A DNA stretch of 64,000 nucleotides from Enorma massiliensis phI (GTDB lineage Bacteria; Actinomycetota; Coriobacteriia; Coriobacteriales; Coriobacteriaceae): the NCBI RefSeq assembly GCF_000311845.1, contig NZ_HE978574.1, forward strand, positions 632,986 to 696,985. The letters are read 5' to 3'. Each line of letters opens with the position of its first letter. Positions within the stretch are counted from its first letter, which is position 1. The translations under genes and the position numbers were made by a program. The notes beneath the pieces were generated by a model. The model was not told the origin of the DNA and searched no databases. It saw only the letters and a program-made list of their open reading frames with translations. Below, piece by piece: positions 33,754 through 48,232 of the stretch.

Positions 33754-33781
33754 TTGCTAAACGGTAGGCGATTGGTAAACT
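33754..33781 (+). promoter_or_regulatory. Candidate promoter of rpoBC
   Basis: TTGCTA (33754-33759) and TAAACT (33776-33781), 16 bases apart, lie 158 bases before the rpoB start in an A/T-rich stretch. A TATAGG follows immediately and could be an alternative -10. Confidence 0.4.
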
Positions 33782-33939
33782 TATAGGTTGCGAAACTGGC
33801 CCCATCAGGTGGATTGGATCCGGAAAGCGTGAGAGGCGGCTATGCCGCTCAAAGCGGGCGCGCATGCCCCGCGAGCGCTTCCGGCCACGCCGCCCATGAG
33901 GCCAACAAACCCGCCTTTTCAAGAAGGAGGAACAACCTG

Positions 33940-36900
33940 GTGGCAACATTAATTCCGCAGGCAACACCGACGGAGCGCGCTCGCGTCAACTTTGGCAAGA
34001 TCGCGCCCTCCATGGAGCTTCCCAACCTCATCTCCGTGCAGAAGGAATCCTTCCAGCGCTTCATGGATGAGGGTCTCCGCGAAGCGTTCAAGGAGTCGAG
34101 CCCCATCCAGAGCCAGAACCACGTGCTGGAGGTCACCTTCGGTCATCACCAGTTCGGCGATGCTCCCCACACGGAGGACGAGTGCCGCGCCAAGGACATG
34201 ACCTACCAGGCGCCGCTCCTCACTGAGGTTCGTCTCACCAACAAGGAGACGGGCGAGATCAAGGAGCAGCTCGTCTTCATGGGCGACTTCCCCATGATGA
34301 CCGATCAGGGCACCTTCATCATCAACGGCACGGAGCGCATCGTCGTGAGCCAGCTCGTCCGTTCGCCGGGCGTGTACTTCTCGAGCGAGCAGGACGGCGT
34401 GGTCACGGACGCCAACGGCAAGACGACCCCCAAGGACATCTTCAAGGCGCAGGTCATCCCGGCCCGCGGCGCCTGGCTTGAGTTCGAGGTCGATAAGCAC
34501 GACCAGCTCATGGTGTCCATCGACCGCAAGCGCAAGCAGTCTGCCACGATGTTCCTGCGCGCGCTCGGCATCGCGACCACCAACGACGAGATTCTCGAGC
34601 TCCTGGGCAACTCCGACGTGGTCAAGCGCTCCATCGAGCGCGACACCGCGCTTACCCGCGAGGACGCCCTCATCGAGATCTATCGTCGCCTGCGTCCGGG
34701 CGAGCCCCCCACTGTGGATGCCTCCCGCAGCCTCCTCGAGGGCCTGCTCTTCAATCCGCAGCGCTACGACCTGGCGCGCGTGGGCCGCTACAAGGTGAAC
34801 AAGAAGCTCGGCCTCGCTACCGAGGAAGAGGTCAAGATCCTCACCGACGAGGACATCGTTGCCACGCTCCGTTACCTCCTTGCGCTCGCCGCGGGGGAGG
34901 ACGGCTTCTACACCGATGACATCGACCACTTCGGCAACCGTCGCGTGCGCACCGTGGGCGAGCTCGTTGCCAACCAGTTCCGCATCGGCATGAGCCGTAT
35001 GGAGCGCGTGGTGCGCGAGCGCATGAGCTCTCAGGATATCGACGAGATCACCCCGCAGAGCCTCATCAACATCCGCCCCATCGTGGCCGCCATCAAGGAG
35101 TTCTTCGGCTCCTCGCAGCTTTCCCAGTTCATGGACCAGGCGAACCCCCTCACGGGCCTTACCCACAAGCGCCGTCTCTCGGCCCTCGGCCCCGGCGGTC
35201 TTGCGGGCCACAAGTCCGGCTCCAGCCGCCGCACCAACGTGCCCACGGCCGTCCGCGACGTCCATAACTCGCACTACAGCCGTATGTGCCCGATCGAGAC
35301 CCCCGAAGGTCCCAACATCGGCCTTATCGGCTCGCTCGCGCTCTATGCCCGCGTGAACGAGTACGGCTTCATCGAGGCTCCGTACCGCCGCGTGGAGAAT
35401 GGCCGCGTCACCGACCAGATCGACTGGATGACCGCCGATGAGGAGGAGAACCACATCATCGCGCCGGCGAACACCCCGGTCGATCCCAAGACCAACGAGT
35501 TCGTGACCACCGACATCGACGGCAACATCGTGCGCCCGCACACCATCGTGGCCCGTACGCGTGACTACGACGGCAAGTTCGGTGCTCCCGCAGACGTTCT
35601 GGTTGAGGAAGTCGACTACATGGACGTCTCGCCGCGCCAGATGATTTCGGTCGCCGCCACCCTCATTCCGTTCCTCGAGCACGACGACGCCAAGCGTACC
35701 CTCATGGGTGCGAACATGCAGCGCCAGGCCGTGCCGCTCATCCACCCGGCCGCTCCGTACGTGGGCACGGGCATGGAGCGCCGCGCCGCGCTCGACTCGG
35801 GCGAGGTCACGCTTGCCAAGCACGACGGCGAGGTCGTGTTCGCCGACGCCGCGAAGATCACCATCAAGACCTCCGCGGGCCTGGAGGAGTACCGCCTGCC
35901 CAAGTACCAGCGCTCCAACCAGTCGACCTGCATCAACCACCGCCCGCTCGTGCGCGTGGGCGATACGGTTGCCGCCGGTGAGCCCATCGCCGACGGCCCC
36001 TCGACCGATCACGGCGAGCTCGCGCTCGGCCAGAACCTGACCGTGGCCTACATGAGCTGGGAAGGCTACAACTACGAGGACGCCATCGTGGTGTCCGAGC
36101 GCGTGGTGGCCGAGGACCTGCTCACCACCATCAACATCTCGCGTCACGAGATCGACGCGCGCGACACCAAGCTCGGCCCCGAGGAGATCACCCGCGAGGT
36201 GCCGAACCTCTCCGAGGACATGCTCGCGAACCTCGACGATGACGGTATCATCCGCATCGGTGCCGAGGTGGGCCCGGGCGACATCCTGGTGGGTAAGGTC
36301 ACCCCGAAGGGCGAGAGCACCCAGACCGCCGAGGAGCGCCTGCTCAAGGCCATCTTCGGCGCCAAGGCCCACGACGTGCGCGACACCTCGCTCAAGATGC
36401 CGCACGGCGCCTATGGCCGCGTCATCGACGTGGTGCGCTTCAGCCGCGAGAACGGCGACGACCTTGCGCCCGGCGTGAACGAGCAGGTGCGCGTCTACGT
36501 TGCCCAGCGCCGCAAGATCCAGCAGGGCGACAAGATCGCCGGTCGCCACGGCAACAAGGGTGTTATCTCCGAGATCCTGCCGGTCGAGGACATGCCCTAC
36601 ATGGCCGACGGCACCCCGGTGGACGTCATCCTGAACCCGCTCGGCGTGCCTTCGCGTATGAACGTGGGCCAGCTCCTCGAGTGCCACCTCGGTTGGGCTG
36701 CTGCCGCTGGCTGGGATGTGGACGACGCCGATTCCGACAAGTACGTGCCCGGCCCGTTCTTCGTCTCGACGCCCGTCTTCGACGGCGCCACGGAGGACGA
36801 GATCGCCGAGGTCATCCGCCGTGCCAACAAGAACATGCTCAACCTTGCCACCGAGCGCTATGGCGAGCACATGGACCCCAAGTTCGTGACCCAGCTCGAC

Positions 36901-37473
36901 GAGCGCGGCAAGACCACGCTTTACGACGGTCGCTCCGGCGAGGAGTTCCGCGAGCCCATCACGGTTGGCACCTCCTACATCCTGAAGCTCGGCCACATGG
37001 TCGACGACAAGATCCATGCGCGCTCGACGGGCCCCTACAGCCTCGTGACCCAGCAGCCGCTGGGCGGCAAGGCTCAGTTCGGTGGCCAGCGCTTCGGCGA
37101 GATGGAGGTCTGGGCGCTCTACGCGTACGGCGCCTCCAACGTGCTGCAGGAGATCCTCACCGTTAAGTCCGACGATACCGTGGGCCGCGTGAAGGCCTAC
37201 GAGTCCATCGTCAAGGGCGAGAACATCCCCACGGCCGGCATCCCCGAGTCGTTCAAGGTGCTCGTCAAGGAGATCCGCTCGCTCGCGCTCGACATCGAGC
37301 CGCTGCATGAGGCGGAGCCCGCTGCGAAGGCGCAGGTCGCGGATAAGGCCGATGAGGCCCTGCCCGTCGATCCCCTCGCCGACGAGGCCGTGCTCGGTGA
37401 CGACGATCTGATCGCCGATGCCGCCGAGGTCTCGCTTCCCGACCTCGCCGCCACGACCACAGATAAGGAGTAG
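33940..37473 (+). CDS. rpoB: RNA polymerase beta subunit
   Basis: Beta forms half of the RNA polymerase active centre. The 1177-residue protein shows the conserved order [20 protein letters not shown], the rifampicin region [20 protein letters not shown] with wild-type Asp, His (THKRR) and Ser (LSALG) positions, [27 protein letters not shown], and the C-terminal [20 protein letters not shown]. After [14 protein letters not shown] it continues for about 60 acidic residues, longer than most beta subunits. The start is GTG ([17 protein letters not shown]) with AAGAAGGAGG upstream; a longer frame upstream is low-complexity. It is co-transcribed with rpoC. Confidence 0.97.
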   Translation: MATLIPQATPTERARVNFGKIAPSMELPNLISVQKESFQRFMDEGLREAFKESSPIQSQNHVLEVTFGHHQFGDAPHTEDECRAKDMTYQAPLLTEVRLTNKETGEIKEQLVFMGDFPMMTDQGTFIINGTERIVVSQLVRSPGVYFSSEQDGVVTDANGKTTPKDIFKAQVIPARGAWLEFEVDKHDQLMVSIDRKRKQSATMFLRALGIATTNDEILELLGNSDVVKRSIERDTALTREDALIEIYRRLRPGEPPTVDASRSLLEGLLFNPQRYDLARVGRYKVNKKLGLATEEEVKILTDEDIVATLRYLLALAAGEDGFYTDDIDHFGNRRVRTVGELVANQFRIGMSRMERVVRERMSSQDIDEITPQSLINIRPIVAAIKEFFGSSQLSQFMDQANPLTGLTHKRRLSALGPGGLAGHKSGSSRRTNVPTAVRDVHNSHYSRMCPIETPEGPNIGLIGSLALYARVNEYGFIEAPYRRVENGRVTDQIDWMTADEEENHIIAPANTPVDPKTNEFVTTDIDGNIVRPHTIVARTRDYDGKFGAPADVLVEEVDYMDVSPRQMISVAATLIPFLEHDDAKRTLMGANMQRQAVPLIHPAAPYVGTGMERRAALDSGEVTLAKHDGEVVFADAAKITIKTSAGLEEYRLPKYQRSNQSTCINHRPLVRVGDTVAAGEPIADGPSTDHGELALGQNLTVAYMSWEGYNYEDAIVVSERVVAEDLLTTINISRHEIDARDTKLGPEEITREVPNLSEDMLANLDDDGIIRIGAEVGPGDILVGKVTPKGESTQTAEERLLKAIFGAKAHDVRDTSLKMPHGAYGRVIDVVRFSRENGDDLAPGVNEQVRVYVAQRRKIQQGDKIAGRHGNKGVISEILPVEDMPYMADGTPVDVILNPLGVPSRMNVGQLLECHLGWAAAAGWDVDDADSDKYVPGPFFVSTPVFDGATEDEIAEVIRRANKNMLNLATERYGEHMDPKFVTQLDERGKTTLYDGRSGEEFREPITVGTSYILKLGHMVDDKIHARSTGPYSLVTQQPLGGKAQFGGQRFGEMEVWALYAYGASNVLQEILTVKSDDTVGRVKAYESIVKGENIPTAGIPESFKVLVKEIRSLALDIEPLHEAEPAAKAQVADKADEALPVDPLADEAVLGDDDLIADAAEVSLPDLAATTTDKE

Positions 37474-37479
37474 TTGACT

Positions 37480-41976
<4,497 letters not shown>

Positions 41977-42015
41977 GTTTCCCGTGCGGTATAAGCCGTA
42001 GTGAAACGTTCGCAC

Positions 42016-42045
42016 AAGGCCCGTCTCTTCGGAGGCGGGCCTTTT
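42016..42045 (+). terminator. Terminator of rpoBC with UUCG tetraloop
   Basis: AAGGCCCG (42016-42023) and CGGGCCTT (42036-42043) extend inward to a TTCG tetraloop and are followed by T residues. It lies 40 bases after the rpoC stop. Confidence 0.9.
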
Positions 42046-42202
42046 GTCAAATGGGGGACGGTCCCCGGTTTGGTGCGGAACGGGCTCGGTTTGACTCGGA
42101 TCGGTTCCCGATATGGTCAGGGGGCAGTTCCCGACTTGGCCTGGGGCGGTCCCCGATATGGCCCCCCAACCCGATATTCCATTCGTTGATTACCCATTTG
42201 AC
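42046..42202. repeat. Repeat block bounded by GTCAAATGGG/CCCATTTGAC
   Basis: GTCAAATGGG (42046-42055) and CCCATTTGAC (42193-42202) bound a stretch with four similar 14-base motifs: GGTCCCCGGTTTGG (42060), GGTTCCCGATATGG (42103), AGTTCCCGACTTGG (42126) and GGTCCCCGATATGG (42148). CCCATTTGAC occurs again at 42263-42272. The block directly follows the rpoC terminator. Confidence 0.6.
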
Positions 42203-42339
42203 ATGCTTCGGCGGAACCGTGTACCAGTGAATCGTATTCATTCTCGTGCGATGATGATTCACCCCATTTGACACATTGCTCGTCGTAGCTGTGTTTCAGC
42301 GCATTTGGTTCGTGGATACCAGGTTCTGGTGTTTCATTC

Positions 42340-42565
42340 TCGTTTTCGGGCGAGGATCTGTGGGACCCGTGTTCCGGCGATTCATTTTCGGGCGACATTC
42401 GGACGCTCGCTGTGTTTTCGGGCGAAAATCTGCCGCCTCAGCGCTGTGATATGGCGATATTACGCCCGGCAACACCGGGCCTGTCCAGAAGTCGCCCGAT
42501 AGCGCCGGGCGCGAAGAGTGCGTCCAGAATTTGCCCGAGAGCGCCGGGCGCGTCCAGAAGGCGTC
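42340..42565. repeat. 30-bp repeat family in opposed orientations
   Basis: From about 42483 the plus strand has GTCCAGAAGTCGCCCGATAG, GTCCAGAATTTGCCCGAGAG and GTCCAGAAGGCGTCCGG units. From 42340 to 42440 the same core reads on the minus strand (GATTTTCGCCCGAAAACAC, GAATGTCGCCCGAAAATG, GATCCTCGCCCGAAAACG). These belong to the family at 14912-15083. The two half-arrays face each other, so the locus could fold back on itself. The rest of 42203-42674 shows no gene. Confidence 0.65.
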
Positions 42566-42674
42566 CGGAACGTATGGATATGCGGGGCAAACGGGTACAC
42601 TGGGACACAACATGTGCCCGCAGGCATGTGCAAATAGCAGAAACGACAGGCCAGTGAAGGCGGAAGGAGGCCCT

Positions 42675-43907
42675 ATGCCCAAGATGGACGCGTCGCAGCG
42701 TTGGAAGAACCTGTTGCTCGCCGCGCTGGCGTTCGCGCTCATGATCGTGATGCCCGCCCTTGCGAGCTATGTCGTTTCGTATGCCATTATCTATGGTGCG
42801 GGCTTCGTTGGGGGAGAGCCTGCAATCGTGCGCGTCGCTGCGTTCATGAACGAGAACATGAACCTGTATTCCGCGCTCGTCTACCTCGTCTTCGGGATTC
42901 CCGTGTTGTTCTGGGTGCGAGGTATGCGCAACCGAGAGCGCGCTCGCCTACGCTACGCGCAGCTGGAGCAGCAGTTTTTGGAAAGCCATGATACCTATAC
43001 CGAGCAGCAGCCGTTCGAGTCGGCGGCAGCTTCCGGGCAGCAGCCGTTCGTGCCCGCCGCCGCTCCCGGGCGACAGCCTCTTTCCGGGGGCGCTGATTCC
43101 TCGCAGCGCCCGATAGCATCGGCTACCGATTCCGCGTCGGCGTCTTTCCCGGAGCCTCCCCGCCCACCGGCGCGCTATATCTACTATGGTGACCGCCCAG
43201 TGGCATGGCAGCTTGCATCACAGGGTGGGTGCGTGCCCCAAGCTCAGGATGGGGGAGCGCCCCAAGCTCAAGCCTTTTCTTCTGTGCAAACCGAGCTGAG
43301 TCGGAGAGTGCATTCCAGGCCCACGGTGAACGCGCGGATCCAGGGGGTTGACCACAGACACTTCGTCGCGGCAGCGCTCATGGGGTATGGGATGCAAATC
43401 GTGACAACCCTCATCATGGTTCTGGTGAACGTACTGCTTCCTTCTGTTATGGAGGAGTACAACACGCTCGTCGACGGCTCGGGCATCACGACCTACGGGC
43501 TCATGTGGGTCATCTCAACGCTCGTTCTGCCACCTCTAGTGGAAGAGGCGGGGTTCCGCGGCCTGGGCCTTACCTATTTGGAGCGCGCCGGAGTGCCCTT
43601 TGCGGCGGCGAACATTGTGCAGGCGCTCGCATTCGGCATCTTCCACATGAATCTTACGCAGGGCATATACACCTTCGTGCTCGGCCTCGCACTTGGATAC
43701 GTGACGCATCGGAGTGGATCGATCGCTCCCGCCATGCTTATGCATCTCGTCTACAACCTCATGGGAACCTTGGGGAGTGACCTCATCTACAGCTATCTGC
43801 CTGCGCCGTTCCTCATCCTCCTCATAACCAACGTCATTGCTCTCGTGTACGCTTTCCGCCTGCTTCGACCGAAGCAGGGGCGCGGTGCAGCGGCAACGCA
43901 AGCTTGA
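42675..43907 (+). CDS. CPBP-family intramembrane metalloprotease
   Basis: The 410-residue membrane protein has two N-terminal helices, a low-complexity cytosolic or periplasmic insert of about 110 residues with QQPF-type repeats, and a C-terminal CPBP (Abi) domain. The catalytic EExxxR motif is E290-E291-A-G-F-R295 in VEEAGFRGLGLTYL; the second motif is FGIFHMN and the third is HLVYN. Such proteases act in signalling, prenyl-protein processing or bacteriocin immunity; the substrate here is unknown. GGAAGGAGG precedes the ATG. An in-frame extension upstream covers the 30-bp repeats and is rejected. Confidence 0.88.
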   Translation: MPKMDASQRWKNLLLAALAFALMIVMPALASYVVSYAIIYGAGFVGGEPAIVRVAAFMNENMNLYSALVYLVFGIPVLFWVRGMRNRERARLRYAQLEQQFLESHDTYTEQQPFESAAASGQQPFVPAAAPGRQPLSGGADSSQRPIASATDSASASFPEPPRPPARYIYYGDRPVAWQLASQGGCVPQAQDGGAPQAQAFSSVQTELSRRVHSRPTVNARIQGVDHRHFVAAALMGYGMQIVTTLIMVLVNVLLPSVMEEYNTLVDGSGITTYGLMWVISTLVLPPLVEEAGFRGLGLTYLERAGVPFAAANIVQALAFGIFHMNLTQGIYTFVLGLALGYVTHRSGSIAPAMLMHLVYNLMGTLGSDLIYSYLPAPFLILLITNVIALVYAFRLLRPKQGRGAAATQA

Positions 43908-43928
43908 CGCACTAAACCCTTTCGGGTT

Positions 43929-44020
43929 CATTTTCTTGACGAATGCACCGCACAAACCTGTCGAAATGCACGAAATCGGTAACATCAGCAAAGTTATGCT
44001 GAGCACTCGTCAAGAAAATG
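43929..44020. repeat. Inverted-repeat island upstream of the str operon
   Basis: CATTTTCTTGACGAATGC (43929-43946) pairs with GCACTCGTCAAGAAAATG (44003-44020) at 17 of 18 positions. It begins 22 bases after the CPBP gene stop and could terminate it. The 43908-44311 gap otherwise holds the rpsL promoter and leader. Confidence 0.7.
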
Positions 44021-44189
44021 CGCACTGGGCCATGCGAGTGCGAAGCTAGGGGCGCCAATCAACCTGCACAGAGCGTATCCGGTCTCGAGCCGAGCGCTCG
44101 GGTGTGCCTCGCGACTCCTCCCAGCCACAAATGTGTGAAGAAATTCAGGAACTGCAGGAAAAGAAGGAAACGCCCGGATGCGTGGTCTG

Positions 44190-44218
44190 TTGACATCGCT
44201 TGTCAATGCGCGTATCTT
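44190..44218 (+). promoter_or_regulatory. Sigma-70 type promoter of rpsL-rpsG-fusA-rpsJ
   Basis: TTGACA (44190-44195) and TATCTT (44213-44218), 17 bases apart, lie 94 bases before the rpsL start. The -35 is a perfect consensus. Confidence 0.75.
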
Positions 44219-44311
44219 AGCGAACTGCGTGTTTCGAAGGTGGATGCTGACGCCTCGATTCAAGCCGTTGCACCTCGTACAAGCTGGAATCATCTAAAGA
44301 AGGAGTACGCT

Positions 44312-44686
44312 TTGCCTACAATTAACCAGCTGGTCCTCAAGGGCCGCAAGTCTAAGCCCGCGAAGTCCAAGAACGCGGCACTGCAGCACAACCCGCAGAA
44401 GCGCGGCGTGTGCACCCGCGTGTTCACCACCTCCCCCAAGAAGCCGAACTCGGCTCTTCGTAAGGTGGCTCGTGTGCGCCTGGTCAACGGCATCGAGGTT
44501 ACCGCTTACATCCCCGGTGAGGGCCACAACCTCCAGGAGCACTCCATCGTGCTCGTTCGCGGCGGCCGTGTGCGCGACCTCCCTGGTGTGCGTTACAAGA
44601 TCATCCGTGGTGCCTACGACTGCGCTGCGGTTCAGAACCGTATGCAGTCCCGCTCCCGCTACGGCGCGAAGCGTCCCAAGAAGTAA
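44312..44686 (+). CDS. rpsL: Ribosomal protein S12
   Basis: S12 lines the decoding centre. The 124-residue protein starts [13 protein letters not shown] after the initiator and contains [18 protein letters not shown] and [20 protein letters not shown], including the Lys positions tied to streptomycin sensitivity (TSPKKPNSA and VRDLPGV regions unaltered). The initiation codon is TTG with AAGAAGGAG upstream, an uncommon choice for a highly expressed gene. First gene of the str operon. Confidence 0.97.
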   Translation: MPTINQLVLKGRKSKPAKSKNAALQHNPQKRGVCTRVFTTSPKKPNSALRKVARVRLVNGIEVTAYIPGEGHNLQEHSIVLVRGGRVRDLPGVRYKIIRGAYDCAAVQNRMQSRSRYGAKRPKK

Positions 44687-44763
44687 GCAACCACCCAGAT
44701 TCGTCCTGCGGCGTCGCCTGGCGAACGTCGCATGAACACTTTCACGCTAGAGGAGATTAAACT

Positions 44764-45237
<474 letters not shown>

Positions 45238-45257
45238 TCCAGGAAGGGTAGATACTC

Positions 45258-47381
45258 ATGGCTAAGGCTAAGTACAAGCTTTCCGAAACCCGCAACATCG
45301 GCATCATGGCCCACATCGATGCCGGCAAGACCACCACGACCGAGCGCATCCTGTACTACACGGGCAAGACGCACAAGATCGGCGAGGTTCACGAGGGCGC
45401 TGCCACCATGGACTGGATGGTCCAGGAGCAGGAGCGCGGCGTGACCATCACCTCCGCTGCCACCACGTGCTTTTGGCACAAGGGCGGCGACGTGAAGAAC
45501 GGTCCCGCCTACCGCATCCAGATCATCGACACCCCGGGCCACGTGGACTTCACCTCCGAGGTCGAGCGTTCGCTGCGCGTCCTCGACGGTGCTGTTGCCG
45601 TGTTCGACGCCGTTGCCGGCGTGCAGCCCCAGTCCGAGACCGTGTGGCGCCAGGCCCGCAACTACAACGTCCCGCGCATCGCCTTCATCAACAAGTTCGA
45701 CCGCGTGGGCGCCGACTTCTGGCATGCCATCGACACCATGAAGGATCGCCTCAACGCCAACGCCGTGGCCATCCAGGTCCCGATGGGCGCCGAGGATAAC
45801 TTCTGGGGCATCATCGACCTCGTCACTATGACCGCGTGGGACTTCAAGGCCGACGACAAGGGCATGACCTATCCCGAGCCCATGGATGCCATCCCCGCTG
45901 AGTTCGAGGAGATTGCTGCCGAGAAGCGCGAGGAGCTCCTTGACGCCGCCGCCAACTACGACGACGAGCTCATGGAGATGATCCTCGAGGAGCAGGAGAT
46001 TCCCGTCGAGAAGCTCAAGGACGCCATCCGCGCCGGCGTGCTCGACAACGAGCTCAACCCCGTTCTCGTGGGCTCCGCGTACAAGAACAAGGGTGTGCAG
46101 GAGCTCCTCGACGCCGTCGTCGATTACCTCCCGAGCCCGCTCGACATCCCGCCCGTGGACGGCACCAACCCCGACACCGGCGAGGAGGACGTGCGCAAGG
46201 CCGATTACGACGAGCCCTTCTCCGCGCTCGCCTTCAAGATCATGACCGACCCCTACGTGGGTAAGCTCACCTTCTTCCGCGTGTACTCCGGTCACGTTGA
46301 CGCCGGCTCCTACGTGGTGAACGCCACCAACGGCCAGCGCGAGCGCTTCGGCCGCATCCTCGAGATGAACGCGAACGACCGCGTTGACGTTGACGGCGCC
46401 TTCGCCGGCGACATCCTCGCCGCCGTGGGTCTTAAGAACACCACCACCGGCGACACTCTCTGCGAGGAGGGCCACGAGATCATCCTCGAGTCCATGGAGT
46501 TCCCCGATCCGGTTATCGACGTCGCCGTCGAGCCCAAGACCAAGGCCGAGCAGGACAAGATGAGCCTCGCGCTCACCAAGCTCGCCGAGGAGGACCCGAC
46601 CTTCCAGGTGCGCACCGACCACGAGACCGGCCAGACCATCATCGCCGGCATGGGCGAGCTGCACCTCGAGATCATCGTCGACCGCCTGCTCCGCGAGTTC
46701 AAGGTCGAGGCCAACGTTGGTAAGCCGCAGGTTGCCTACCGCGAGGCCCCGGGCCACGATGTCGATCGCGCCGAGGGCAAGTTCGTCCGCCAGTCCGGCG
46801 GTCGCGGCCAGTACGGTCACGCCGTCATCAAGCTCGAGAAGATGGAAGAGGGCTTCGGCTACGAGTTCGTCAACGGCATCGTTGGCGGCGTGGTGCCGAA
46901 GGAGTACATCCCCTCCATCGACAAGGGCATCCAGGAGGCGCTGCAGACGGGCGTTATCGCCGGTTATCCGGTGGTCGACGTCAAGGTGACCCTCTTCGAC
47001 GGTTCCTACCACGAGGTCGACTCCTCCGAGGCCGCGTTCAAGATCGCCGGTTCCATGGCTATCAAGGACGCTCTCAAGAAGTCTGACCCGATCCTCCTCG
47101 AGCCCGTTATGGCCGTCGAGGTCGAGACCCCCGAGCAGTACATGGGCGACGTTATGGGCAACCTCTCTGGTCGTCGTGGCAAGATCGAGGGCATGGACGA
47201 TCGTTCCGGCAACAAGGTCATTCGCGCCAAGGTGCCGCTGGGCGAGATGTTCGGCTATGCAACCGACCTCCGCTCCCAGACGCAGGGCCGCGCGTCCTAC
47301 ACCATGCAGTTCGACTCGTACGAGCCGGCGCCCAAGTCTGTCGCCGACGAGGTCGTCAGCAAGGCTGGCGGCAACGCGTAA
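45258..47381 (+). CDS. fusA: Elongation factor G
   Basis: EF-G is the GTPase that drives ribosomal translocation and helps recycle ribosomes. The 707-residue protein has G1 [15 protein letters not shown], switch [21 protein letters not shown]3 [10 protein letters not shown]4 NKFDR and the C-terminal domain IV and V segments ([34 protein letters not shown]). It ends with KAGGNA. GGAAGGGTAG lies before the ATG. The next gene is rpsJ; the tuf gene often found at this position is absent. Confidence 0.97.
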   Translation: MAKAKYKLSETRNIGIMAHIDAGKTTTTERILYYTGKTHKIGEVHEGAATMDWMVQEQERGVTITSAATTCFWHKGGDVKNGPAYRIQIIDTPGHVDFTSEVERSLRVLDGAVAVFDAVAGVQPQSETVWRQARNYNVPRIAFINKFDRVGADFWHAIDTMKDRLNANAVAIQVPMGAEDNFWGIIDLVTMTAWDFKADDKGMTYPEPMDAIPAEFEEIAAEKREELLDAAANYDDELMEMILEEQEIPVEKLKDAIRAGVLDNELNPVLVGSAYKNKGVQELLDAVVDYLPSPLDIPPVDGTNPDTGEEDVRKADYDEPFSALAFKIMTDPYVGKLTFFRVYSGHVDAGSYVVNATNGQRERFGRILEMNANDRVDVDGAFAGDILAAVGLKNTTTGDTLCEEGHEIILESMEFPDPVIDVAVEPKTKAEQDKMSLALTKLAEEDPTFQVRTDHETGQTIIAGMGELHLEIIVDRLLREFKVEANVGKPQVAYREAPGHDVDRAEGKFVRQSGGRGQYGHAVIKLEKMEEGFGYEFVNGIVGGVVPKEYIPSIDKGIQEALQTGVIAGYPVVDVKVTLFDGSYHEVDSSEAAFKIAGSMAIKDALKKSDPILLEPVMAVEVETPEQYMGDVMGNLSGRRGKIEGMDDRSGNKVIRAKVPLGEMFGYATDLRSQTQGRASYTMQFDSYEPAPKSVADEVVSKAGGNA

Positions 47382-47444
47382 GTACGCGCGATCGCTCGAT
47401 TAGGTATCAATCGCGCGTATCACGCGCACATCAAGGAGGTAACG

Positions 47445-47753
47445 TTGTCTACCCAGAAGATCAGGATCCGCCTCAAGGGCTATGATCACGAGATCGTCGA
47501 CCAGTCCGCGAAGCTCATCGTCGAGACCGCTCAGAAGACCGGTGCTCGCGTTTCCGGCCCCATCCCGCTGCCCACCGAGCGCAACCTCTACACGGTTATC
47601 CGCTCCCCGCACAAGGATAAGGACAGCCGCGAGCAGTTCGAGATGCGCACCCACAAGCGCCTCATCGACATCCTCGATCCCTCCGCTGGCACCGTCGATT
47701 CGCTCATGCGTCTCGACCTTCCCGCGGGCGTTGACATCGAGATCAAGCTCTAA
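47445..47753 (+). CDS. rpsJ: Ribosomal protein S10
   Basis: S10 belongs to the 30S head and doubles as NusE in transcription antitermination. The 102-residue protein has [19 protein letters not shown] and [20 protein letters not shown], then [10 protein letters not shown]. The start is TTG after AAGGAGGT. It normally heads the S10 operon directly before rplC. Here it is the last gene of the str transcript, and rplC lies almost 10 kb away beyond a surface-protein island. Confidence 0.97.
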   Translation: MSTQKIRIRLKGYDHEIVDQSAKLIVETAQKTGARVSGPIPLPTERNLYTVIRSPHKDKDSREQFEMRTHKRLIDILDPSAGTVDSLMRLDLPAGVDIEIKL

Positions 47754-47777
47754 GCGCAAAGGGCTGTAACTCCCTTC

Positions 47778-47867
47778 GGAAGCCCCCGGTTTCCTCCTTC
47801 GCTGGTCCTCGCAGTTCAGCAGAGCTGAACTGCTGCGGAATCGCTCAGGAGGAAACCGGGGGCTTCC
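47778..47867 (+). repeat. Nested-hairpin element E1 after rpsJ
   Basis: The outer 20-base arm GGAAGCCCCCGGTTTCCTCC (47778-47797) is exactly complementary to 47848-47867. The inner stem is GCAGTTCAGC/GCTGAACTGC (47811-47833) around AGA. Between them are the conserved pieces TTCGCTGGTCCTC and TGCGGAATCGCTCA, and TGCGTTTTCG follows. The same design recurs at 63189-63285 and, reversed, at 57110-57208. It probably terminates the str transcript. Confidence 0.85.
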
Positions 47868-47906
47868 TGCGTTTTCGCCCTTTAGGGCGCGTTTGGATGT
47901 AATGTC

Positions 47907-48060
47907 CCTGAGGGGCCTGGGGCCCTCGCGCTGCGCGCATCGGGCGTGTACTGGGCTTGTGCTCAGCTTTGGGGTGGGAGCCTTGCGCTTCGCACATCGG
48001 CTCGTGCGCGGGCCCTCGGCCTTCGGCCATTGGGCGTGCGCGGGCTACGGGTCCCCGGTG
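47907..48060. repeat. GCGCTTCGCGCATCGG-type repeat modules downstream of E1
   Basis: Three degenerate modules, GCGCTGCGCGCATCGGGCGTG, GCGCTTCGCACATCGGCTCG and GGCCTTCGGCCATTGGGCGTG (the first and last written here with neighbouring bases), follow E1. Similar modules follow the sister element near 63300-63430. The stretch from 47754 to 48232 otherwise has no gene. Confidence 0.55.
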
Positions 48061-48232
48061 GGGCGTATTGTGTTTCCGTTTACGGAAAAACCCAGCTTAA
48101 GGGGTTGTGTCGGGGGAGGGCAATCTCCTAAAATCGCGCGTGTGTATGTTTTTGACGTGCTGCCGTGCATGGTTGCGCGGTGGCTCGTCGGTGCCCGCAT
48201 GCTGCTACGGGCGGTTTCTGGGGGAGGTCCAC

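Noticed and set aside
42531..42674. Longer N terminus for the CPBP protease
   Set aside because: The extension reads through the 30-bp repeat family and lacks a ribosome-binding site. ATG at 42675 has GGAAGGAGG.
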